Source: Polynucleobacter sp. JS-JIR-5-A7 (GTDB lineage Bacteria; Pseudomonadota; Gammaproteobacteria; Burkholderiales; Burkholderiaceae). Taken from it: 64,000 nt of DNA. Positions 24,586 to 31,567 of this stretch are shown here, piece after piece. The first letter of the stretch is position 1, and the number at the start of each line of letters is the position of its first letter. Below the pieces are notes generated by a model that ran no database searches, was not told the DNA's origin, and worked only from the letters and a program-made list of their open reading frames with translations. The translations under genes were made by a program, and so were the position numbers. The stretch is taken from NCBI RefSeq assembly GCF_018687935.1, contig NZ_CP061308.1:53561-117560 (forward strand), in the 5' to 3' direction.

Positions 24586-25228
24586 GGGTTTCTGCTTCAA
24601 ATAGCCATTTAATAATTAAATTATCTGCCTCTTCAAGACCAATACGCTTGGTGCTTGAGAACAATTGTGCCGTAAGTTGCTTGGAGTCACCAGTGCCCTC
24701 TGGAAGCGCAGGGTCGTATTGTTGGAGTTGTTTGCGGACGGCTTCCAGAGCATGTTTACATTCGCTTTTATTGAGTTTGTCGCACTTACTGAGCAAGATA
24801 TGAATCGGTTTGCCTGTCGGAACAAACCATTGAATCATTTGCTCATCAAGATCGGTAATGCCGCGCCGTGCATCGACAATCAGGACCATACCAACTAATT
24901 GCTCGCGCTCTTGTAAATAGTCACTGAGAAGGGCGTTCCAGTGGTATTTGGTCTCATGATTCACGGCGGCATAGCCATAGCCTGGTAAGTCCACTAAATA
25001 GGCTAAAAGGTCGTCTTTTGAGAAAAGACCAAAATAGTTGATGTGTTGGGTCCGACCAGGGGTCTTGCTGGCAAAAGCAAGCCTTTTTTGGTTACAAAGG
25101 ACGTTAATTGCGCTCGATTTACCCGCATTTGAGCGACCAGCAAAGGCTACCTCACGCAGGGGTGTGGCAGGCAGGCAATGGGTGTCATTGACTGTGGTGG
25201 CGAATCGGGCTTGAAAGAGTTTAGACAT
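24563..25228 (-). CDS. engB: Ribosome biogenesis GTPase EngB (YihA/YsxC)
   Basis: Essential GTPase that assists late 50S subunit assembly. GTPase motifs: GRSNAGKSS (31-39), DLPGYGYA from 80 and SKCDK (147-151). At 221 residues it is normal (about 200-210). It is divergent from the cytochrome c4 gene and lies upstream of hemB, whose start it overlaps; hemB, engB and a c4 gene are also neighbours in other betaproteobacteria. The C-terminus is acidic (EAETHEDEITS). Confidence 0.95.
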   Translation of the reverse strand: MSKLFQARFATTVNDTHCLPATPLREVAFAGRSNAGKSSAINVLCNQKRLAFASKTPGRTQHINYFGLFSKDDLLAYLVDLPGYGYAAVNHETKYHWNALLSDYLQEREQLVGMVLIVDARRGITDLDEQMIQWFVPTGKPIHILLSKCDKLNKSECKHALEAVRKQLQQYDPALPEGTGDSKQLTAQLFSSTKRIGLEEADNLIIKWLFEAETHEDEITS

Positions 25229-25343
25229 GTCCTGAAGCTATTGTAAAATCACGCCAAATCATGAAATATCTCATGGTGTTGGGTAAAAAGGTTGTAAATG
25301 TAGGGCCCAAACACTTTTAGGAATTTTTGCCAAGGTAAACATA

Positions 25344-26069
25344 ATGCGTCAAACCTCCCAAATCTCCAAATTCACTAGCCTGCGCGCTGGTTTTGTAGCC
25401 CTTTCCATTTTCGCCCTAGTTGGCGCTTCTGGCGTGGCAATTGCAGCTGATGCTGCACCTATGGCTCCAGCTGCTGAAGCTAAGGCTGCGGTTCCAGGCA
25501 AGCCAAAAACTGATCCAGCTGTTGGTGAGACTTTATATTCAAACGGCGATGCAACGCGTGGCGTTACTGCCTGTATCACTTGCCATGGCCCTAAAGGCCA
25601 AAGCGCAGTCGGTGCATGGCCAAAACTCTCTGCTCAGCATGCGGCCTATACAGCCAAGCAGTTGAAGAACTTTAAAGAAGGTAGTCGTGCTAACCCAATC
25701 ATGATGGGTATGGCTGCCACTTTGACCGAACAAGATATGCAAAATATTGCTGCCTATTTAGCTAAGCAATCGATTTCACAAGGTGTTGCACAAAACAAAG
25801 ACACGATTGAGTTAGGTCAAAGTATTTATCGTGGCGGTATTGCAGCAAAAGGCGTTCCTGCTTGTGCAGCATGCCACAGCCCAACGGGTGCTGGTATTCC
25901 TGCGCAATATCCGCTCTTGGGTGGCCAGTGGGCTGAATACACCAATGCACAGTTGCTCGCTTTCCGCGAAGGTGTTCGTAAAAACAGCAGCCAAATGACG
26001 ACGATTGCTACTAAGCTGTCTGACCAAGAAATGAAAGCAGTTGCTGACTACATGGCTGGTTTGCACTAA
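25344..26069 (+). CDS. Diheme cytochrome c4
   Basis: Periplasmic or membrane-associated electron carrier to terminal oxidases. The signal peptide ends near residue 35 (hydrophobic stretch 15-34), followed by an Ala/Pro/Lys-rich linker to about 57. Two cytochrome c domains follow, with CITCH at 77-81 and CAACH at 174-178, and candidate axial Met residues in NPIMMGMAATL and SSQMTTIATKL. The duplicated halves and 241-residue length fit class I c4. Terminator follows; no ResB/CcsA gene adjoins it here. Confidence 0.93.
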   Translation: MRQTSQISKFTSLRAGFVALSIFALVGASGVAIAADAAPMAPAAEAKAAVPGKPKTDPAVGETLYSNGDATRGVTACITCHGPKGQSAVGAWPKLSAQHAAYTAKQLKNFKEGSRANPIMMGMAATLTEQDMQNIAAYLAKQSISQGVAQNKDTIELGQSIYRGGIAAKGVPACAACHSPTGAGIPAQYPLLGGQWAEYTNAQLLAFREGVRKNSSQMTTIATKLSDQEMKAVADYMAGLH

Positions 26070-26090
26070 GCTATTTTCCAAGCTTTAAAT

Positions 26091-26121
26091 AAAAACCCCG
26101 CTCATGCAGCGGGGTTTTTAT
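26091..26121. terminator. Bidirectional terminator between cytochrome c4 and lysA
   Basis: CCCCGCT (26096-26102) and AGCGGGG (26108-26114) form a perfect 7-bp stem with a 5-base loop, with AAAAA to the left and TTTTTA to the right. It therefore serves the c4 gene on plus and lysA converging on minus. Confidence 0.92.
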
Positions 26122-26161
26122 TTGTCCAATATTTCTAAAGCAGTGGTAATTTTTCTTGAAA

Positions 26162-27460
26162 TTATTTTGGTAAAACACTTTCACTTGCAAACAAGTCCGT
26201 CGTTTTTTCACGAGCACGAATCACATAAGCATTCTTTCCATCAACCATAATCTCTGCTGGTTTGGGGCGCGTGTTGTAGTTCGAGGCCATCACAAATCCA
26301 TAAGCACCAGCAGAAAGAATGGCCAGAAGATCACCCTCTTCAACGGCAAGGTGGCGATCTCTTCCAAGCCAATCACCTGATTCGCATACAGGACCCACGA
26401 TGTCATAAGTGACTCCCTTGGCTTCTTTAGCTTGTACTGGAACGATGCCATGGTGAGCCTCATACAGGGCAGGGCGCATGAGTTCAGTCATGGCTGCGTC
26501 AACGATGCAAAAGTTTTTCTCAGCACCGGGCTTGAGGTATTCAACGGTGGTCAAAAGCACGCCAGCATTGCCTACTAGGGATCTGCCAGGCTCAAGGACA
26601 ACATCTAAATGCCCAAACCCGCGTTCTGCCACTCGATTTAATAAGGTATTAGTGAAGTCGGTGATATCAGGAGGCGTTTCATCACTATAGGAAATTCCGA
26701 GGCCACCACCGAGATCAAGATGATGAATAACGATGCCTTCTTTTTTCAGTTGCGCTACCAGATCCAATACTTTATCAAGCGCATCTAGGTAAGGCGCAGT
26801 CGTGGTGATTTGAGAGCCAATATGACAATCAATACCAACGACATCAATTTGAGAGAGTTGTGCCGCTTCACGATAAGTTTTTAATACTTCGTGATACGCG
26901 ATGCCAAACTTATTTCCTTTTAAACCGGTAGAGATATAGGGATGTGTTTGCGCATCGACATCAGGATTGACGCGTAAGGAAGTCGGGGCACGTAGCTTAA
27001 GGTCAGTTGCCACGTAATTAATTTTGTGAAGCTCAGCAATCGATTCCACATTGATGCATTTGACACCAGCTTTGAGTGCAGTTGCAATTTCAGAAGCGGA
27101 TTTACCAACGCCAGCAAATACCAAGCTCTTAGGGTCTGCGCCAATCGCTAATGCGCGAGCTAATTCTCCTCCACTGACCAAATCAAAACCGGCACCAAGT
27201 TGTTTAAAGCAATCAATGACGGCTAAGTTACTGTTGGCCTTCATGGCGTAGTGAACGCGTGCGCGACGATTACCTTTGTTATCCATGCAAGCTTTGTCGT
27301 ACGCTTGGTATGCCTCAGTCAGTGCTTTTTTACTGTAAACGTAAAGTGGGGTACCAAATTCTTTTGCTAAATCTGCCAGCGCAATGTCTTCGGCATACCA
27401 ATTACCACTACGTTCAGTAAATCCAGATAATTTAGGAAGAGGAATTACTTTGCTTGTCAT
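26162..27460 (-). CDS. lysA: Diaminopimelate decarboxylase
   Basis: PLP enzyme for the last step of lysine synthesis, meso-diaminopimelate to L-lysine. The PLP-binding lysine is Lys74 in YAMKANSNLAV; HIGSQI and EPGRSLVGNAG, and the C-terminal CESGDWLGRDR block with the substrate-binding Cys from the partner subunit, are present. The length of 432 is in the usual range (415-435). Its ATG overlaps the stop of the small lipoprotein gene lptM (ATGA), so the two are translationally coupled, as in other proteobacteria. Confidence 0.97.
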   Translation of the reverse strand: MTSKVIPLPKLSGFTERSGNWYAEDIALADLAKEFGTPLYVYSKKALTEAYQAYDKACMDNKGNRRARVHYAMKANSNLAVIDCFKQLGAGFDLVSGGELARALAIGADPKSLVFAGVGKSASEIATALKAGVKCINVESIAELHKINYVATDLKLRAPTSLRVNPDVDAQTHPYISTGLKGNKFGIAYHEVLKTYREAAQLSQIDVVGIDCHIGSQITTTAPYLDALDKVLDLVAQLKKEGIVIHHLDLGGGLGISYSDETPPDITDFTNTLLNRVAERGFGHLDVVLEPGRSLVGNAGVLLTTVEYLKPGAEKNFCIVDAAMTELMRPALYEAHHGIVPVQAKEAKGVTYDIVGPVCESGDWLGRDRHLAVEEGDLLAILSAGAYGFVMASNYNTRPKPAEIMVDGKNAYVIRAREKTTDLFASESVLPK

Positions 27461-27636
27461 TGCTGGACCGATGATGAAGTGGCGGGTGGCGGGTATAGTT
27501 TGCCCTTAGGCTCATGCTCAGAAGGGGCTGTAGGAGCAGGCGGCACATTTGGTATGAACAGGGGACCTCTAACCCCACATCCCACAAGGGATATTAGGAG
27601 GCTAATACCAAGGGCTCTGTTAAGAATCGCTATCAT
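27457..27636 (-). CDS. lptM: LPS-assembly lipoprotein LptM (YifL-like)
   Basis: A 59-codon gene. The product starts MIAILNRALGISLLISLVGC, a short signal peptide with lipobox LVGC (Cys20), followed by GVRGPLFIPN, close to the CGxKGPLYxP motif of LptM/YifL, then a Pro-rich tail. LptM is reported to assist disulfide maturation of the LPS translocon subunit LptD in E. coli. Position directly before lysA with an ATGA overlap, opposite cyaY, is the conserved setting of this family and strongly supports the call. Confidence 0.85.
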   Translation of the reverse strand: MIAILNRALGISLLISLVGCGVRGPLFIPNVPPAPTAPSEHEPKGKLYPPPATSSSVQQ

Positions 27637-27683
27637 GAATGTCTCTAAAACGAATGATTGAATATAGCATGCAGGACTCTGTT

Positions 27684-28067
27684 ATGAATCCAAATAATTC
27701 AGGTGTGGAAACCATTGACGACAAGCAGTTTTACCAGTTGGGCAGCAATCTATTGCAGTCGATCGAAGTGGCGTTAGAGTCTGCCGATGATGAGTTGGAT
27801 CTCGATCTGGATGTGGAGCGCCAAGGAGGCAATGTCATCAATATTCGGTTTCGGGATAAAAGCGTGATTGTGGTCAATACCCAAGCCCCGCTCCATGAAA
27901 TTTGGGTAGCTGCGAAATCAGGCGGATATCACTATCGCTGGGCGGGAACCATGTCGCAGCCCCTGTGGCTGGACACTAAGACTGGCAAAGAGCTTTTGAG
28001 CGATCTTTCAGAATTTGCTAGCACCCAAGCGGGGCAGCCAGTCAAGATTCAATTAATCAAGGCTTAA
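27684..28067 (+). CDS. cyaY: Iron-sulfur assembly protein CyaY (frataxin)
   Basis: Bacterial frataxin homologue, an iron-binding modulator of Fe-S cluster assembly. ATG 27684 with AGGA at 27673-27676 is chosen, giving MNPNNSGVETIDDKQFYQLG; in-frame starts at 27639 and 27669 lack a better site. The acidic first helix (ESADDELDLDLDVERQGG) and the NIRFRDKSVIVVNTQAPLHEIWVAAKSGGYHYRW core are diagnostic. At 127 residues it is longer than E. coli (106). It diverges from lptM-lysA with only 47 bases between starts. Confidence 0.94.
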   Translation: MNPNNSGVETIDDKQFYQLGSNLLQSIEVALESADDELDLDLDVERQGGNVINIRFRDKSVIVVNTQAPLHEIWVAAKSGGYHYRWAGTMSQPLWLDTKTGKELLSDLSEFASTQAGQPVKIQLIKA

Positions 28068-29149
28068 GCAGCCCCAGTTGCTATTAAGGTATCAATAACC
28101 TGTGCATCTGGCACGATTTTAATTTGCGCCTTACCAATTTTTTCTAGAACTACATAGCGGATTTGCCCTCCCTCCGTTTTTTTATCAACTTGCATGAGTT
28201 CCATATAACGCTCAGCACCAAATTTTGGCGGGGCGATTGGAAGATTCATTGACTGAATAATGTTGGTTAGACGCTCAGCCTCTGCCTTGGTAATGAAGTT
28301 GAGTCGGCAAGATAAGTCTGCACCAAGCACCATGCCACATCCAACCGCTTCACCATGTAACCATTCACCGTAACCCATGCCTGCCTCAATCGCATGACCA
28401 AAGGTATGCCCAAAGTTCAAGGTAGCACGAATGCCACCTTCTCTCTCGTCAGCAGAAACCACTGCAGATTTAATTTCACAAGAACGCAGGACTGCATGAC
28501 CCATTGAAGCGGTATCACAATTTAGTAATGATTTTGCATTTGCTTCAATCCAATCTAAAAATTGAGAATCTGCAATCGCACCATGTTTCACTACTTCAGC
28601 AAGTCCTGCAGATAGTTCGCGTGGTGGCAGTGTCTTCAAAGTATTCAGGTCAGCAATGACGGCAACCGGCTGATGAAAGGCGCCAATCATATTTTTACCT
28701 AAAGGATGATTGATGCCCGTTTTGCCGCCAACGGAAGAATCTACTTGAGCTAAAAGAGTGGTTGGCACTTGAATAAAGCGAATAGCACGCATGAAGCTAG
28801 CAGCTGCGAAGCCAGTCATATCTCCAATTACACCACCACCCAATGCCACCAACATGGTTTGACGATCGGCGCCGAATTTTAGAAGGTCATCAAAAATCAA
28901 TTGGAGATTTTTCCAATCTTTGTATGACTCACCATCTGGCAGGGTGATAGTTCTTACTGGCTTGCCAAAAGTTTCTAAAGTTTTGGCAAGCCGCTGGGCA
29001 TATAGGGGGGCCACTGTTGTATTGGTGACGATGTAAATCGAGCTTGATTTTTCGCAGGCGCTAAATAACTGGGGCTGATCAATTAAGTCAGTGCCAATGT
29101 AAATTGGATAGCTGCGATTACCAAGATCAACTTCAAGTGTTTTCATCAT
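28064..29149 (-). CDS. aroB: 3-dehydroquinate synthase
   Basis: Second step of the shikimate pathway, converting DAHP to 3-dehydroquinate with NAD and a metal ion. Motifs: DGESYKDW, GGGVIGDMTGFAAASFMRAI, IQVPTTLLAQVDSSVGGKTGIN and the metal-binding NFGHTFGHAIE. From ATG 29149 it has 361 residues; a TTG at 29158 overlapping the aroK stop would add three. It converges on cyaY with a four-base overlap and follows aroK, the common order. Confidence 0.96.
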   Translation of the reverse strand: MMKTLEVDLGNRSYPIYIGTDLIDQPQLFSACEKSSSIYIVTNTTVAPLYAQRLAKTLETFGKPVRTITLPDGESYKDWKNLQLIFDDLLKFGADRQTMLVALGGGVIGDMTGFAAASFMRAIRFIQVPTTLLAQVDSSVGGKTGINHPLGKNMIGAFHQPVAVIADLNTLKTLPPRELSAGLAEVVKHGAIADSQFLDWIEANAKSLLNCDTASMGHAVLRSCEIKSAVVSADEREGGIRATLNFGHTFGHAIEAGMGYGEWLHGEAVGCGMVLGADLSCRLNFITKAEAERLTNIIQSMNLPIAPPKFGAERYMELMQVDKKTEGGQIRYVVLEKIGKAQIKIVPDAQVIDTLIATGAA

Positions 29150-29154
29150 AAATT

Positions 29155-29679
29155 TCAAGTGGAAAGTTCAAGTTGCATGATTAAGGTGTTCACCAGCTGA
29201 TTGACGCTGGGTTTACCAGTTTCAATGACATGATCAGCAATCTCGCGATATAAAGGATCACGAATGACGTATAAATTTTCTAGAATTTTTTTTGCATCCC
29301 CGTTGAGAAGCAGGGGGCGACCTTCGCCACTCTTAGTACGATGCCATAATTCAATCGGATTAGCATGTAGATAAATGACAGTGCCTTGTTCACTCAGGGC
29401 CTTGCGATTCTCTGGTAGCAATACAGCGCCACCACCAGTAGCAAGCACGATATTTTTTTCATTCGTGACCTCACGGATGGCTTGAGCTTCGCGCTTGCGA
29501 AAGCCTTCTTCACCTTCCATCTCAAAGATGACGGGAATTTTTACACCACAACGCTCTTCAATAACATGATCAGCATCTAAAAATCGACGCCCTAATTTTT
29601 TTGCGAGAACTTTACCAACGGTCGACTTTCCGGCGCCCATGAGGCCGATTAGAAAGATATTGTTCGTTATAGAGTTCAC
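29155..29679 (-). CDS. aroK: Shikimate kinase
   Basis: Phosphorylates shikimate at the 3-hydroxyl with ATP. The P-loop is GLMGAGKST (12-20), the shikimate-binding Asp and Arg are in LDADHVIEERCG and GFRKREAQ, and GGGAVL supports the substrate loop. The 174 residues match AroK (173). The start appears to be GTG at 29679, with a poorly spaced AAAGGG next to it. It stands between the secretin gene and aroB, the usual pilQ-aroK-aroB order of beta- and gammaproteobacteria. Confidence 0.95.
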   Translation of the reverse strand: MNSITNNIFLIGLMGAGKSTVGKVLAKKLGRRFLDADHVIEERCGVKIPVIFEMEGEEGFRKREAQAIREVTNEKNIVLATGGGAVLLPENRKALSEQGTVIYLHANPIELWHRTKSGEGRPLLLNGDAKKILENLYVIRDPLYREIADHVIETGKPSVNQLVNTLIMQLELST

Positions 29680-29691
29680 CCTTTGATTTTA

Positions 29692-30792
29692 TTAGGGTTT
29701 ATCTAGAACGGTGGGGGTTAGGAAGACTAGGAGTTCAGTTTTATCTTTTAATTTGGATTTATGGCGAAATAAATGGCCAATCAGGGGGATATCTCCCAAT
29801 ACAGGCACCTTGACCTCATCCTCTCTTTCGGTGGTTTGGAAGATTCCACCAATAATGGCAGTGCCACCGTTTTCTACGGTGACTTCGGAGCTGAGGCTTT
29901 TGGTATCGATGGCGTAACCCTGCTCTGTTTTCATACCAATAGTGTCTTTATTAATCCCGACCAACATAGAAATTTTTCCATCAGGATGGATTTTGGGTAA
30001 AACCTCTAAACGCAAGTTGGCTTTTCTGAACTGCAGCTTGCTACCATTTTGTGAGGTGGTTTGGTATGGCAGTTCGGTTCCTTGCTCAATTGTGGCCTTC
30101 ACCTGATCTCCGGTCATGATGCGCGGATTAGAGAGAATCTTGCCCTGACCTTCTGACTCGAGTGCTGAGAGCTCTATCTGTAAAAGGCGGCTAGCGTTCT
30201 TAGAAACTAAGGTTGCCGCCACTGCTGCGGGGTTAAAGCCATTTAAGCCGGTGCCAGCCAAATCAAAGCTACTACTAATTTTGTTATCTGGAATTCCGCC
30301 CAGAGAATTTACTTGGTAACCCAGTTTGGCGCCAAGCTCACGGGCAAAGCGCTCATCCGCTTCTACAATGCGAGCCTCAATCAAGATCTGTTGTGGACTA
30401 TTGATGTGATCCCCGCCAAAAGGAAGTGCAGCATCTTCGCGGCGATATTTCTGAAATGCAGCAATTTCCGCATGTGGACCAATCCAGTAGATGTCACCAT
30501 TTCTGACTAAGCGCAAACCTCGGCTAGCCAAAATGGAGTGGAGGGCAGTTTGCCAAGGCGTGTTGTGAAGATCGACCGTGATCTTGCCTTTAATGGATTC
30601 GCTTAATAAAAAATTGGTGCTGCCAAGTTTTGCAAGAATTTGTAAAAGCTCAACCACATCAATATCAGTAAATTGCAAACTGATAGGCACTTCCAGCTCC
30701 TTATTTTGCACAAGCGTTCCAGATGCGGGGGTGCTTAAAACAATCGTCAATAGGACTAGGCATAGGATGTGGTTTTTGAGTGGAAAGATCAT
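29692..30792 (-). CDS. Short PilQ/HofQ-like secretin
   Basis: Outer-membrane secretin of the type IV pilus/DNA-uptake type, only 366 residues against about 700 for typical PilQ. Signal peptide 1-24; one secretin-and-TonB N-terminal domain (about 34-105, ISLQFTDIDVVELLQILAKLGSTNFLLSESIKGKIT); then, with no clear N1 domain and no AMIN domains, the secretin core (about 130-366) including GQGKILSNPRIMTGDQ and VPVLGDIPLIGHLFRHK. It resembles HofQ/ComE in being short. It overlaps the upstream 221-residue gene by four bases and precedes aroK. Confidence 0.85.
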   Translation of the reverse strand: MIFPLKNHILCLVLLTIVLSTPASGTLVQNKELEVPISLQFTDIDVVELLQILAKLGSTNFLLSESIKGKITVDLHNTPWQTALHSILASRGLRLVRNGDIYWIGPHAEIAAFQKYRREDAALPFGGDHINSPQQILIEARIVEADERFARELGAKLGYQVNSLGGIPDNKISSSFDLAGTGLNGFNPAAVAATLVSKNASRLLQIELSALESEGQGKILSNPRIMTGDQVKATIEQGTELPYQTTSQNGSKLQFRKANLRLEVLPKIHPDGKISMLVGINKDTIGMKTEQGYAIDTKSLSSEVTVENGGTAIIGGIFQTTEREDEVKVPVLGDIPLIGHLFRHKSKLKDKTELLVFLTPTVLDKP

Positions 30793-31454
30793 TCAGTTTT
30801 GGCGGGTTTGAGAGTAAAAGATTTACCTTGAGAATGGGTAAGGATGGCAAGCTCTTTATCGAGCTGGCTAAGCCTCCAATCACCCAGTGCGAGTGATCCT
30901 TTTTCAAGCATGACCGTTCCTTTCCCATTATGGAAAAAGGCTCGCTGGGATGAGCCAATTTGGCTAAGTCCTAAGTAACGCCAACGACGAAGTTCAGCCT
31001 CGAAAGGAATTGTTTGAGGTTTAGGTTTTGTGGTTATTGAAGGCTTATTGTGGTTTAATGAGTGAATACTTACTTCTAATAAATCAATTGCATCATATAG
31101 CTCATCCTCAATTACTAGAATTTCTTCACGTACATTAGCCAATTCTTTTTTGAGTTCTGAAATCTGGTTTTGTGTCATTGCTAGATTCGATTCCTCAGAG
31201 GCTTGCGAAGAACCGTAAGCAGTAAATAAGACAATCCCTAGACCAATTAGGCCGACAACCACTGCAATTAATATGCCAATTTTCTTGAGATCAGCTACAG
31301 ATGGAATCTGACTTGGGACCTGTACTTTTGGCTGGGTTTTGGGGCTACCAGATTTACGGATTCCATGGGGGTCTGGGATTGCAGGATCATCCCCAAGTTC
31401 AGTCAAAATTTCATCAAAGGACTGCGGGGATATTTGGCGTGAAGGCATGCCCAT
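30789..31454 (-). CDS. Single-span membrane protein beside the secretin (possibly PilP-like)
   Basis: Not recognised as a named family. Seen: a polar 55-residue N-terminus presumed cytoplasmic, one membrane segment (about 59-80), a likely coiled coil (about 88-128, TQNQISELKKELANVREEILVIEDELYDAI), a Pro-rich linker and a small C-terminal domain (about 150-221) ending in GKGTVMLEKGSLALGDWRLSQLDKELAILTH. The layout recalls PilN/PilO in its front half and PilP/GspC in its last part. It occupies the place of pilMNOP, upstream of the secretin and divergent from ponA. Function is inferred from context. Confidence 0.6.
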   Translation of the reverse strand: MGMPSRQISPQSFDEILTELGDDPAIPDPHGIRKSGSPKTQPKVQVPSQIPSVADLKKIGILIAVVVGLIGLGIVLFTAYGSSQASEESNLAMTQNQISELKKELANVREEILVIEDELYDAIDLLEVSIHSLNHNKPSITTKPKPQTIPFEAELRRWRYLGLSQIGSSQRAFFHNGKGTVMLEKGSLALGDWRLSQLDKELAILTHSQGKSFTLKPAKTE

Positions 31455-31567
31455 ATTCTGAGAATGTGGGAGACAAAAAACTATCAGCCTTTATTGAACT
31501 AGTGGTCGGAAAACGAGGGTTTTGGAGCTTTCGGTGGAATTGCCTAGGCACCCTATAATTTAAGCTT

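Noticed and set aside
24563..24600. Possible frame problem at the engB-hemB overlap
   Set aside because: The overlap of up to 38 bases comes only from an optional TTG start of hemB; with ATG 24585 both proteins are normal and the overlap is short.
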